The notes beneath the pieces were generated by a model, which made no database searches, was not told where the DNA came from, and saw only the letters and a list, made by a program, of their open reading frames with translations. From NCBI GenBank assembly GCA_039024435.1, contig JBCCQH010000002.1:62001-126000 (forward strand): 64,000 nucleotides of DNA, read 5' to 3'. Positions 34,643 to 43,645 of this stretch are shown here, in pieces. Positions within the stretch are counted from its first letter, which is position 1. The number at the start of each line of letters is the position of its first letter. The translations under genes and the position numbers were made by a program. Source of the stretch: JBCCQH01 sp039024435 (GTDB lineage: Bacteria > Bacteroidota > Bacteroidia > J057 > JADKCL01).

Positions 34643-34930
34643 ATGGAAATCACTGTAGAAAAGAATCTCGCATCGATCCTGGGCATCAGCCAGGCGGAAG
34701 CCAACAAAATCTGGAATGCCGTCGAAAAGGCCCTGATCAAGAGCATTGCGGAAGACAGCGAACTTAGGCTTCGCGGATTTGGGTCTTTTGTGACCTATGA
34801 TCGACCCGGGGGAACGGTGACGGTTCCGGGAACCGCCGATACCTACGAATATCCGGCCTACAAAGCCGTGCAATTCCGCGCTTCCCAAGCGCTCAAAGAT
34901 GCGGTGAATGGCGAAGACCAGGTAAACTGA
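34643..34930 (+). CDS. HU/IHF-family DNA-binding protein
   Basis: The 95-residue protein has the HU fold: an N-terminal helix-turn-helix dimer core (ILGISQAEANKIWNAVEKALIKSI in part: SQAEANKIWNAVEKAL), then LRLRGFGSFVTYDRPGG leading into the DNA-binding arm, with a C-terminal helix (FRASQALKDAVN). The arm is shorter and less basic than in classic HU, so DNA affinity may differ. A terminator follows 13 bp after the stop, so it is a single-gene unit. Confidence 0.88.
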   Translation: MEITVEKNLASILGISQAEANKIWNAVEKALIKSIAEDSELRLRGFGSFVTYDRPGGTVTVPGTADTYEYPAYKAVQFRASQALKDAVNGEDQVN

Positions 34931-34943
34931 TCTGGCTTGCCTT

Positions 34944-34987
34944 CACAAAAAAGGTCGTTCTCGCAAGGGAACGGCCTTTTTTTGTGG
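34944..34987 (+). terminator. Rho-independent terminator after the HU-like gene
   Basis: CACAAAAAAGGTCGTTC and GGAACGGCCTTTTTTTGTG form a long stem (with G-U pairs) and a T-run. A/T runs lie on both sides, so it can serve both the HU gene and the convergent DUF2911 gene. Confidence 0.85.
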
Positions 34988-35074
34988 GTACACGGGAAAA
35001 TGCTCGAGCCGGCAGAAAAAAGGCTGCCCCAGTACGGAACAGCCAAAAAATATAAGAGAGGTATAAGCGATTGC

Positions 35075-35920
35075 TTACTTGGACCATTCGGCGATGGACT
35101 TTTCGTTCATGCGCACGTAGTCTTCATTGCCGGCTTTCTTGGCGAGTTCAAGCGACTTCTGGGCGGAAGCGATGGCATCTTTCGTCTTGCCGAGATCGGC
35201 CATGATGAGGGACTCGCGGCGCAGGTGCCAGTATTTGGGATCGTCGCTTTTGGTGGCCATCTGGATGTATTCGGCGGCCTGGTTGAGGTCTTTGCCGGAT
35301 TCATGCAGGAAGGTCGCGGCGCGGTAGTAATCGTTGGGGCTGGGACCGGCGAGCACCTGGTCAATGTTTTTCATGACGCGCTCGTCCACGTTGACTTCGA
35401 GCGGGATGTGAACGGCGGTGTTTTCCCAGGTGAAGCCGAGGTCGGCTGAGGCCATTTTCACGTTGTCGAAGCCGATGGTGAAGGTCTCGACGGTGGGGTT
35501 GACTTGCTTGGAGGGTACCATGACGGCCAGGGCGGGCAGTTTTTCGCGGTAGCTGGTCCAATTGCGCTCCTCGTAGGGGTAGAAGTGGAAGGTCCACTCC
35601 TTGGCCCCGGGCTTGCAGAGAATGGCGTAGGCTCCGGCGGGCAGGTTTTGGCCGGCGACTTTGGTGTCGTCATCGAAGGTGATTTTGGTGGCGGCGTTGG
35701 CGCCGGTGCGCCAGAGTTCACCGAAGGGCACTAAACCGTCTTTGGCGTAGATGGTGCGGCCTTTTTTGCCGGGGCGGGAATATTCCACGGTGATATCGGT
35801 CAGACCGACGGTCTGCATGACGGTGGCACCGGGGCTCGGGGCCGGGGTTACGATTTGGGCGGTTGCCGGGGTGGCCAGGAAGCCGATCAGCAGGCCGGTG
35901 AGTATCAGAGTTCGAATCAT
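35075..35920 (-). CDS. DUF2911 periplasmic protein with TPR-like C-terminus
   Basis: Start at 35920, giving a signal peptide (MIRTLILTGLLIGFL...ATAQ). The 281-residue precursor has the DUF2911 domain: VEYSRPGKKGRTIYAKDGLVPFGELWRTGANAAT (in part: VEYSRPGKKGRTI, GELWRTGANAAT) and the AILCKPGAKEWTF block. About 100 residues of TPR-like helices follow (WHLRRESLIMADLGKTKDAI in part). DUF2911 is very common in Bacteroidota and has no assigned activity. The protein is probably periplasmic. It starts 268 bp from the divergent E1 gene. Confidence 0.85.
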   Translation of the reverse strand: MIRTLILTGLLIGFLATPATAQIVTPAPSPGATVMQTVGLTDITVEYSRPGKKGRTIYAKDGLVPFGELWRTGANAATKITFDDDTKVAGQNLPAGAYAILCKPGAKEWTFHFYPYEERNWTSYREKLPALAVMVPSKQVNPTVETFTIGFDNVKMASADLGFTWENTAVHIPLEVNVDERVMKNIDQVLAGPSPNDYYRAATFLHESGKDLNQAAEYIQMATKSDDPKYWHLRRESLIMADLGKTKDAIASAQKSLELAKKAGNEDYVRMNEKSIAEWSK

Positions 35921-36188
35921 AGCGTTGATGATTAAGTGTTTTTCAGGGACGAACAGGGGATTTCTCTGTCCAAACATCCCAACCGGCTTTCGGGCAAAAG
36001 GTTTGCCGGGAAGGCGAGGAAGCGAACAAGTGAACGGGGGAAGTCAGTAGGGGCAAGCAAGAATTTGGGGCAGGAAACGCAATTTTTTGGTTGTTTTCTG
36101 CGTTTTGGGGCAGCCAGTGGTCAGTTGCGTACCACTCTTTTCTTCCCTAATTTTGCCCTTGGAATCCAACCAAAGATTGTAGAACAGT

Positions 36189-38606
36189 ATGGGGAATGTA
36201 ACGAAGTCGCGGTCAGGCGCACTTGCATTTGACAAAGAAATTGTCCTTTCCGATTACCGCACTGCATACCAGAGCCGGCAGGCGAGTCTGATCGGCCGCA
36301 AGGAGGTGCTGACCGGAAAGGCGAAGTTTGGCATTTTTGGGGACGGCAAGGAAGTCGCCCAGGTCGCGTTGTCGCATGCTTTTCAGAAGGGCGATATCCG
36401 CTCCGGTTATTACCGGGACCAGACGATGGCCTTTGCCCTGGGCTATTCCAACGTAAAAGAATTTTTTGCCCAGTTGTATTCGGACACGGATCTGGAAAAG
36501 GAACCGGCTTCCGGCGGACGACAAATGAACGGCCACTTTGCCACGCGGAATCTCAATCCGGACGGCAGTTGGCGGGACCTGACCGATATTCACAACTGTT
36601 CGGCGGACGTATCCCCGACGGGTTCACAGATGCCTCGTATGGTGGGCCTTGCTTACGCTTCGGTGCTGTACCGGCAACTGGAAGATTTGAAGTCGATGGC
36701 CAATTTCTCCCGCAATGGCGACGAAATTGTGTTCGGAACCATCGGGAATGCTTCTTGTGCGGAAGGGATGTTTTGGGAGGCGGTCAATGCCTGCGGGGTG
36801 CTGAATGCGCCGCTGCTGCTGTCGATCTGGGACGACGGCTACGGAATTTCGGTGCCGAACAAGTACCAGGTGACCAAGGACAACGTGGGCGAATTGCTGA
36901 AAGGGTTTCAGCGCACGGAAGGATTTGAAGGTGGCTATGAGATCTACACGGTCAAAGCCTGGGACTATCCGGCGCTGGTCGAGACCTACCTAAAAGCGGC
37001 TCAGTTGGTGCGGGAAGAGCACGTCCCGGTCATCATCCACGTGATCGAGGTGACCCAGCCGCAGGGCCACTCGACTTCGGGCTCGCATGAGCGCTACAAG
37101 ACAAAGGAGCGCCTGGCCTGGGAAGATGAGTTTGACGGTATCAAGAAGATGCGCGAGTGGATGATCGCCGAAGGTTTGTACACGGCGGAAGAGCTCGATG
37201 CCATCGAGAAGGCGGACAAAAAGCAAGTGCGCGCCGGGCAAAAAGCAGCCTGGAAAGACTATTCCGACCCCATCCAGCAAAACATTGCCTTTGTCAACGG
37301 TATCTTCGATGAAATCGCGGCCGATTCGACCCAAGCGGATAAAATTGTGGCGATCAAGCAAGGGCTGAGTGCGACCATTGACCCGATGTACCGGGACATG
37401 ATGGTCGCGGTACAGCGGGTGCTGATGGCGGTCCGGCAGGAACAGCTTCCGGCAAAGGAAAAGTTGCTCGAGTTCCGCCGCAACGTCAACGCCCAGAAAT
37501 ATGAAGCTTACAGTTCGCACCTGTACAGCGAGACCCGGGAAGCGGTCCGCCACGTCCCGGTAGTCGATCCGACCTATTCCGACGATTCGCCGACGATGAG
37601 TGGATTCGAGGTGATCAATCAATTTTTCGATCAAGCACTGGCCCGGGATGCGCGGGTGATTGCTTTCGGGGAGGACCTCGGCCACATCGGTGGGGTGAAC
37701 CAGGGCATGGCGGGCTTACAGGAGAAGTACGGAGAACTGCGCGTAACGGATACGGGCATCCGCGAATGCACCATCATGGGGCAGGCGATCGGAATGGCCA
37801 TGCGGGGGCTGCGGCCGATTGCGGAGATTCAGTATCTGGATTACATCCTGTACGGCTTGCAGATCTTGTCCGATGATCTGGCGACGGTAAACTGGCGCAC
37901 GAAAGGTGGCCAAAAGGCGCCGGTGATCGTGCGGACGCGGGGACACCGCCTGGAAGGCATCTGGCATTCGGGCTCGCTGATGGCGGGACTGGTCCACCTG
38001 GTACGCGGCATCAATGTCTGCGTTCCGCGGAACTTTGTTCAGGCGGCGGGCATGTACAACACGCTGCTGAACTCGGATGAGCCGGGAATTGTGGTCGAAG
38101 TCCTCAATGGTTACCGGCTCAAAGAGCAACTGCCCGACAACATGGGGGAGTATACCGTGGCCCTGGGCGTACCGGAGGTACTGCGCCAGGGTGAGGACGT
38201 CACCATTGTTACCTACGGACCGCTGTGTCGCATCGCGGCGGAAGCCATCGATTTACTTGCGGAAGTGGGCATCGATGCGGAACTGATCGATGTGCAGACT
38301 TTGCTGCCCTTTGATACCGAGCACCGCATCGTCGAAAGCCTGAAAAAGACCAATCGGGTGCTGTTCCTGGATGAAGATGTCCCGGGAGGAATCACGTCCT
38401 ACATGATGCAAGAGGTGCTGGAAAATCAGCGCGGGTATTACTGGCTCGATAGTGAACCGCGAACGCTGGCGGCGCAGCCCCACCGCCCGGCTTACGGTTC
38501 GGATGGCGATTACTGGTCCAAGCCCAGCGTGGAGGACATTTTTGAGGCCGCCTACGATCTCATGCACGAGTTTGACCCGGTAGCTTTCCCGATTTTCTAC
38601 CGGTAA
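36189..38606 (+). CDS. Fused E1 alpha/beta 2-oxoacid dehydrogenase
   Basis: The 805-residue protein joins E1 alpha (residues about 1-380) and E1 beta (about 470-805) in one chain, a common Bacteroidota form. The thiamine diphosphate motif is VFGTIGNASCAEGMFWEA...DDGYGISVPN, and HSTSGSHERYK forms the phosphorylation-loop region. The beta half shows AFGEDLGHIGGVNQG, TGIRECTIMGQAIGMA and the TIVTYGPLC block of the C-terminal domain. Homologues are annotated as branched-chain 2-oxoacid or pyruvate dehydrogenase E1; the substrate cannot be settled from sequence. No E2 or E3 gene lies next to it. Confidence 0.92.
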   Translation: MGNVTKSRSGALAFDKEIVLSDYRTAYQSRQASLIGRKEVLTGKAKFGIFGDGKEVAQVALSHAFQKGDIRSGYYRDQTMAFALGYSNVKEFFAQLYSDTDLEKEPASGGRQMNGHFATRNLNPDGSWRDLTDIHNCSADVSPTGSQMPRMVGLAYASVLYRQLEDLKSMANFSRNGDEIVFGTIGNASCAEGMFWEAVNACGVLNAPLLLSIWDDGYGISVPNKYQVTKDNVGELLKGFQRTEGFEGGYEIYTVKAWDYPALVETYLKAAQLVREEHVPVIIHVIEVTQPQGHSTSGSHERYKTKERLAWEDEFDGIKKMREWMIAEGLYTAEELDAIEKADKKQVRAGQKAAWKDYSDPIQQNIAFVNGIFDEIAADSTQADKIVAIKQGLSATIDPMYRDMMVAVQRVLMAVRQEQLPAKEKLLEFRRNVNAQKYEAYSSHLYSETREAVRHVPVVDPTYSDDSPTMSGFEVINQFFDQALARDARVIAFGEDLGHIGGVNQGMAGLQEKYGELRVTDTGIRECTIMGQAIGMAMRGLRPIAEIQYLDYILYGLQILSDDLATVNWRTKGGQKAPVIVRTRGHRLEGIWHSGSLMAGLVHLVRGINVCVPRNFVQAAGMYNTLLNSDEPGIVVEVLNGYRLKEQLPDNMGEYTVALGVPEVLRQGEDVTIVTYGPLCRIAAEAIDLLAEVGIDAELIDVQTLLPFDTEHRIVESLKKTNRVLFLDEDVPGGITSYMMQEVLENQRGYYWLDSEPRTLAAQPHRPAYGSDGDYWSKPSVEDIFEAAYDLMHEFDPVAFPIFYR

Positions 38607-38609
38607 ATT

Positions 38610-40322
38610 TTACCTTACGACGTTTAAGCGCCCGAGGGTTCGGCCCTCGGCCCGCAGCAGGTACAGGCCCGCCGGAGCTCGCGCGAGGTCGATGTCCGCT
38701 TGTGCGCGACCGGCCGGGACCGGTAGGGACTGCAATTTGCGCCCGGTCAGATCGTGGACTTCCAGGAGGGAGGCCCGGGAAATCGGGCGGGAAAATTCCA
38801 GGTGGAACTGGCCGGGGGAAGGGTTGGGGGCAATGCGCAATTCTTGGGCGTTCCCGATGGGTTCGGCCGCGACCACTTCGTCCACCGTCCCAAAGTTGGC
38901 GCGGATCATGTAGGTGCCGGGCAGGTCGAGGGCGTCGGTGGTGGCCCAATCTCCAGCAACCTGGTGCCAGCCGGCCGCCGGACTGGTTTTTTCGGCGGTC
39001 CAGCCCAGGTTGACCTGGCCGGAGGCGGGCTGGTTGAGGCCCACGATGATGGCGCCGCCACTGATCGGCAAGTCGATTCCGGCGAGTCCCACGGTGGCCC
39101 AGCCGCTGAAGTTGGGGGGGACGGGCCAGGGATCGGTTTGGGCGAGGAGCGTTCCGGGTGAACTGCCGAGTTGGTAGACGGCCCCGATTAGGGTGTCGAA
39201 GCCGCTCGGGTTTTCCAGGTAAAATGAGATCGAGGTGAGGGTATCGGCGGCGGCGATCCGGAAGGCTTGCCCAAGGAAGCCCCCATTGCTCAGGTTGCGA
39301 AGGCCGGCGACGGGGCCTTCGTCACGGGCGTAGACGCTGTCTGAGACGGTAAAGTTCAGCGTGCGGACATTGTTCGAGGGAAAGCTGTCGGTTTCGATGG
39401 AGTCAGTGGCCACGGTTGCAGTGAGGGTGTAGGTGTCGATCTGCTGGGGCAAAAAAGGCGTCGGGGGGCTGAATACTGAGTTGGAGCCGACGGGAAGATT
39501 GGCAATGGAATCGGTGGCGGTAAAGGCGGTCTGGCCGCCGACGGTGGCGCGGAGGTCAAAGACGAGGTTGTTCAGGTCGGCGGCGCCTTCATTCGTGACG
39601 GTCGCGGAGTAGTTCATCGCCTGAATCTGCGACAAGGGCACGATGGGGTACTCGGTAGAGTAGCTGAGGGCGGTGGTCTGCGCATCGTAGTCGGGGATGC
39701 GCACTACGCCGATGTCATCGAGCTGGATGAGATTGTCGTCGGTGGATTGGTGGTGGAAAGCAAGGTACACGGTGTCTCCGAACCAAGGCAAGAGGGCGGC
39801 GCGCCAGGATTGGAGCAGGCCGCGGTTGCCGGCGTAGGCGCTATGAATGGTCCCGCTGCTGGTTTGGTTGGTCGCGTCGATGCCTTCGGCAAACCGTTGC
39901 AGGCTGATCGCGAAACTGTCGGGATCGGGGGTGCTCGTCGAAAGCAGCACTTCGTAGCCATCCAGGTAGACGGGGCCTTCAAAGGGCGCCGAGCGCCAAG
40001 TCAGGAACAAATTGGAGTCGCAAATGGCCACGGCTTCGGTGATGAGCCAGTTGTCGGCGGTGCCGGCGGGTGCGAACCAGGAATTGGAGGCGACGACGTA
40101 ATTCGGAGGGGTTGGGTTGCTGATGGGATCGGGGGCAATGAACCAATCGGCGGGGCGTCCACTCTGGTCGTTGAGGCTGTCCCGGTCGAGATTGGTCCAG
40201 CCGTTTGGGATTTGCTGGTCTTGGAAATCAACGAAAAACAGAGTATCTGACGGACACTGGGCCGGGCTTTGCTGGCAAGATAGCGCAAAAGTCAGGCAGA
40301 GGAGAAAACAGAAGATTCGCAT
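38610..40322 (-). CDS. T9SS-exported protein with choice-of-anchor-J-like domain
   Basis: The 570-residue precursor has a signal peptide (FCFLLCLTFALSCQQSPAQ; the Cys makes a lipoprotein alternative possible). A jelly-roll-like domain of the choice-of-anchor J type follows (VDFQDQQIPNGWTNLDRD, NYVVASNSWFAPAGTADNWLIT quoted in part). An Ig-like CARDB-type middle segment comes next (TNEGAADLNNLVFDLRATVGG). A T9SS sorting domain ends the protein (RIAPNPSPGQFHLEFS to LNVVR). Surface or secreted; function unknown. It converges with the fused E1 gene, 3 bp apart. Confidence 0.85.
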   Translation of the reverse strand: MRIFCFLLCLTFALSCQQSPAQCPSDTLFFVDFQDQQIPNGWTNLDRDSLNDQSGRPADWFIAPDPISNPTPPNYVVASNSWFAPAGTADNWLITEAVAICDSNLFLTWRSAPFEGPVYLDGYEVLLSTSTPDPDSFAISLQRFAEGIDATNQTSSGTIHSAYAGNRGLLQSWRAALLPWFGDTVYLAFHHQSTDDNLIQLDDIGVVRIPDYDAQTTALSYSTEYPIVPLSQIQAMNYSATVTNEGAADLNNLVFDLRATVGGQTAFTATDSIANLPVGSNSVFSPPTPFLPQQIDTYTLTATVATDSIETDSFPSNNVRTLNFTVSDSVYARDEGPVAGLRNLSNGGFLGQAFRIAAADTLTSISFYLENPSGFDTLIGAVYQLGSSPGTLLAQTDPWPVPPNFSGWATVGLAGIDLPISGGAIIVGLNQPASGQVNLGWTAEKTSPAAGWHQVAGDWATTDALDLPGTYMIRANFGTVDEVVAAEPIGNAQELRIAPNPSPGQFHLEFSRPISRASLLEVHDLTGRKLQSLPVPAGRAQADIDLARAPAGLYLLRAEGRTLGRLNVVR

Positions 40323-40680
40323 AAGACTTTCAAAAGTTTCGGTCGGATAGCTACGAAATCAAATATATGAATTGGGAAACAGAATGCGGAAAGCTTTATA
40401 TTGGGGTATGATTGTGGCGACTTCGCAGTGACGATGCACCAGCGGAGTCGATTTTTGGAGTTGAAAGTAAGTTTTTTGCTCTCGATAAGTCGCGAACATC
40501 AGTACAGCCTACCTTCAATAAGGTGTTGATGATCAGCATAGTTGGCAAATTTCGGTGCGATGATGCTGAAGGTTGAGTTCAGAGAGTTCAGTCTTTGGGA
40601 GAAATCATCGTGGAATCCGATGTCCAAATAGCAACCGATTATGAGCACTGCTTCTAGCTTTATATTTTCAAATTTTTGAT
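40323..40680. other. Divergent intergenic region with a hairpin
   Basis: This 358-bp gap lies between two divergent T9SS genes. CGACTTCGC (40418-40426) and GCGGAGTCG (40442-40450) pair with one G-U and are followed by ATTTTTGG. It could be a terminator or a leader hairpin about 230 bp ahead of the next gene. The rest is AT-rich and shows nothing else. Confidence 0.45.
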
Positions 40681-41664
40681 ATGAGAAATCTAATTTTTAC
40701 GCTACTTCTTTTGTTAAGTGGTCAGTTGGTTCTGGCCCAATCTCAGGAAATCACCAAAGTTCTTCCCGCCAAGGCTCCGATCATGGCGACTGCTTCGGCC
40801 AAGGCCCAGGTAGTGGATACCCTGGACGATTATCTGGTTCGGGCCACGGCTTTTTACACCCTAGCGGCGGCCGATGGCTACGTCATGGGCACCAATCCGG
40901 GCATCCTGGAGACCGCCTCCCACTACGACAATCCGGGTGGTTCGACCACGATTACGGAGGCGGTTATCTTCGGTGCGGCCAAAACCATTATGGGCGGCAT
41001 GGCCGACTCGGTCACCGTCAATGTATACCCGGCCGGCCCTGATTCCATGCCGGGTGGATTGGCGATTTCATCGGGAAAATTCAGCATGACTGACCTGGAC
41101 ACTTCGGGTTTTGCGACGTTTGTGCCGCTGACTTCGACGGCGCCAGCTCCGGGTGGCTTTCTGGTTTCGGTCGTGCACGATCTCGGTTCCATCGACGATA
41201 CGCTGGCCATTCTTGCGAACAATGTCCTCGCGATGGGCGGTGGTCCGGATGGTATGGGCGAAAAGCGCCTGCGCCAGAATACGGTACAGGGTTGGCTCCG
41301 GGGATTTGACATCTGGAACATCGCCAATGCCCCGTTGGACGCGGATGCCTTGATCATTCCGATCATTGACGTGACGCCGGTAAACGTGGATCCCGCAACG
41401 GTGAGTGGTTTCCAGCTTTGGAATGCCTACCCGAATCCCGCCGTGCGTACGGTGCGCGTTCCCTTCAATCTCGATGCACCGCAGACGGTCGGCATTACGC
41501 TGATCGATGCCACTGGTCGCATCATCGCCAAAGAGTCTGCGGCCCGCGAAGCAGGTCTGCAGGAATGGGAGCTCGACGTCACCCAGTTGGCGACGGGTTA
41601 CTACTACTACATCGTACAGGCCAGCGGCCAGGCCCTCGGCGGTAAGTTTCTCCGCACTGAATAA
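40681..41664 (+). CDS. T9SS-exported protein, unknown
   Basis: The 327-residue precursor has a signal peptide (MRNLIFTLLLLLSGQLVLAQ). The mature part has a beta-rich domain of about 200 residues and a C-terminal T9SS sorting domain (AYPNPAVRTVRVPFNLD to GGKFLRTE). No catalytic motif is visible. It is followed by a gap with a GATTTCCGATT-type palindrome and then an SDR gene in the same direction. Confidence 0.82.
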   Translation: MRNLIFTLLLLLSGQLVLAQSQEITKVLPAKAPIMATASAKAQVVDTLDDYLVRATAFYTLAAADGYVMGTNPGILETASHYDNPGGSTTITEAVIFGAAKTIMGGMADSVTVNVYPAGPDSMPGGLAISSGKFSMTDLDTSGFATFVPLTSTAPAPGGFLVSVVHDLGSIDDTLAILANNVLAMGGGPDGMGEKRLRQNTVQGWLRGFDIWNIANAPLDADALIIPIIDVTPVNVDPATVSGFQLWNAYPNPAVRTVRVPFNLDAPQTVGITLIDATGRIIAKESAAREAGLQEWELDVTQLATGYYYYIVQASGQALGGKFLRTE

Positions 41665-41668
41665 ATGG

Positions 41669-41725
41669 GCGATTTCCGATTTCCGATTGGCGGCGCCGCT
41701 GCCGATCGGGAATCGGAAATTCCTT
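41669..41725. repeat. Intergenic palindromic repeat
   Basis: GATTTCCGATTTCCGATTGG and CCGATCGGGAATCGGAAATT are imperfect reverse complements around GCGGCGCCGC. The element has the same plan as the other intergenic repeats of the window, with a GGAAAT core. Confidence 0.55.
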
Positions 41726-41753
41726 TGTTGGAGATTCTATCATTGACAATCAA

Positions 41754-42449
41754 ATGGGCTACTTAGAAGGTAAAACTGCAGTCATTACGGGAATCAGCAG
41801 AGGGATCGGCCGGGCCCTGGCGCAAGAACTGCTGGCCAGTTCGGTGACGGTGATCGGCTGGGGCAAAACCGCCCCTGACTACTCCCACAAGCGCCTCCAT
41901 TTTGTGGCCTGCGACATTACTGATGAAGCGGCGGTGGCCGCCGCTGAACGAGCAACGCGGGAGATTTCCCCGGAAATCGACTTTCTGATCAACAATGCTG
42001 GCTTTGGCTACTTCCAAACCATCGAGGCATTCGAAGTGGAACAGTTTCGCCGGATGATTGAGGTGAATCTGACCGGTGCTTTTCTCGTTACCAAAGCGCT
42101 CGTCCCCCACATGAAGGCCCGACAATCGGGCCACATCATCAACATTTCTTCGATTGCCGGTCGGGTAAGCGCATCCCATGGCAGTGGCTACAACGCCAGC
42201 AAGTTTGGTCTGAGTGGCTTCTCGGAGGTGCTGTTCCAGGAATTGCGCGCCCACGGCATCAAGTCGACGACAGTGTACCCGGGTTCCACAGCGACCAACT
42301 TTTTCGATGAAATTCCTGGATTTAGCGCCCACGAACGCATGGTTGATCCCCGCGAACTCGCCGAAACGGTCGTTCACCTCATGAACACGAGCCCCAATTA
42401 TCTGGTCCGAGAAATCGAGATCCGACCCTTGTGGACGAAGAAGAAGTAA
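41754..42449 (+). CDS. Short-chain dehydrogenase/reductase
   Basis: The 231-residue classical SDR has the NAD(P)-binding motif TGISRGIGRALAQ, NNAGFGYF for the central strand and the catalytic Ser-Tyr-Lys set (NISSIAGR, then YNASK). The Arg in the TGxxxGIG loop and lack of an acidic residue at the end of strand 2 are compatible with NADPH, but this is weak evidence. The substrate is not predictable. It is cytoplasmic. Confidence 0.92.
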   Translation: MGYLEGKTAVITGISRGIGRALAQELLASSVTVIGWGKTAPDYSHKRLHFVACDITDEAAVAAAERATREISPEIDFLINNAGFGYFQTIEAFEVEQFRRMIEVNLTGAFLVTKALVPHMKARQSGHIINISSIAGRVSASHGSGYNASKFGLSGFSEVLFQELRAHGIKSTTVYPGSTATNFFDEIPGFSAHERMVDPRELAETVVHLMNTSPNYLVREIEIRPLWTKKK

Positions 42450-42455
42450 GAATTT

Positions 42456-42511
42456 TCTCGGCCGCAGATTGCAATTTACAACTCTCTGCGGCAGAGAATT
42501 GAAAATTAGAA
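42456..42511. repeat. Intergenic palindromic repeat
   Basis: AATTTTCTCGGCCGCAGA and TCTGCGGCAGAGAATTGAAA form an imperfect inverted repeat downstream of the SDR stop. It resembles the other GAAATTG-type repeats in plan, and by position it may also act as a terminator for the SDR gene. Confidence 0.5.
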
Positions 42512-42635
42512 ACCGGGCAATCAGAAAGTCTCAATTGCCAAACTCCAACTTTTTGCCGTAATTATTGTTGAAACACTAACAAAGTGGAAGTGCGGGCGGC
42601 TCCGTCCGATCTCATCTCGCTCATTGGTCAATTAC

Positions 42636-43535
42636 ATGCTCGAACTGAAAAAAATCGGACAGCGCTCGGCGCTGCTCATGTGTTTGTTTTTTCTGTGTTC
42701 CGCTTTTACCGGGGACTCCCCCGGAGCCGGAAAAGTCATGGATGATCTGTACGTGGTGGGACGATCTGAGCAACGTTTTCAAGAACTTTATGCAGCGGGG
42801 GCACAAAAGGGATATTTCTATTACGAAGAACTCACCCGCGAACTGCTACCCGCTTTCAAAGGTCTGCCCTACGGCGCCGGCGGCTCAGGCTGCCCCGCCG
42901 ATAAAACCCTGGTCAATTTTTTCAGCTTTGATTGCGTGACCTTTGTGGAGACCTATTGGGCTTTGGTGTACACGATTTATGAGTTTCACGCGGGCAAAGT
43001 GCGGCGTGGAATCTCCCCGTTCGTGCAATTCGGAGAGAATCTCAATCGCATCCGCTACTTTGGTGGGGAAAACTGCGGCATGGAATTCCGGATTCATTAT
43101 TTCACTCAGCAGATGGAAGAGTTGGACCGGAGCGGGTTGGTATTTAACGTCGGCATCGCCAACGGCTATCCTTTCAAAAAGCGCATCAATTACATTTCCG
43201 AGCATCCCGATACCTACGGGGACTTTGCCGCTTCCCGGCGGCAAAAAACGCTGGAATCGGCCCTGAACAAAACGCCCCGTTTCTATTACCCAATGCGCCA
43301 CCGCGCCCTGTATTATCCGATGGCGCAAGACGGAGACATCATCGCGTTTTCGTCGGTAGAACCGGGCCTGGACGTCTCGCACTGCGGGATTGTGACCCTT
43401 GAGGACGGCAAACCGCAACTGAACCACGCCTCGGGCAAATACGAAAAAATCGTCTTGGGACAAGACTTGGATTATTACCTGGCTCACCGCACCAAGGTCA
43501 ACGGATTTTTTGTCTACCGGCCCCGCTTTCAGTAG
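42636..43535 (+). CDS. DUF1460 family (amidase-like) exported protein
   Basis: I preferred the ATG at 42636 over a TTG four codons earlier. The N-terminus has a hydrophobic signal-like segment (SALLMCLFFLCSAFTG). The DUF1460 fold, an NlpC/P60-related N-acetylmuramoyl-L-alanine amidase-like domain, is visible in FSFDCVTFVETYWAL, with the probable catalytic Cys in FDC, and in SHCGIVTLEDGKPQLNHAS, with the probable His. It likely acts on peptidoglycan in the periplasm. The mature size of about 275 residues is normal. Confidence 0.85.
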   Translation: MLELKKIGQRSALLMCLFFLCSAFTGDSPGAGKVMDDLYVVGRSEQRFQELYAAGAQKGYFYYEELTRELLPAFKGLPYGAGGSGCPADKTLVNFFSFDCVTFVETYWALVYTIYEFHAGKVRRGISPFVQFGENLNRIRYFGGENCGMEFRIHYFTQQMEELDRSGLVFNVGIANGYPFKKRINYISEHPDTYGDFAASRRQKTLESALNKTPRFYYPMRHRALYYPMAQDGDIIAFSSVEPGLDVSHCGIVTLEDGKPQLNHASGKYEKIVLGQDLDYYLAHRTKVNGFFVYRPRFQ

Positions 43536-43596
43536 CGCCGAAAGGGAGGCGCTCGATTGCATCTCCCCTTCTAAGCCTTGACCCCAAGCCCGACCT

Positions 43597-43622
43597 CCGG
43601 ATTAAATTTAAACCGCTGCTTC
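43597..43622. repeat. Short relic of the MITE-like repeat terminus
   Basis: GGATTAAATTTAAACCGCTGC closely matches the end of repeat copy 2 (ATTAGATTTAAACCGCCGCTTA, 16099-16120). Only about 23 bases are recognisable, so it is a fragment. Confidence 0.4.
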
Positions 43623-43645
43623 CGATAATTTAATAATTTCACGGC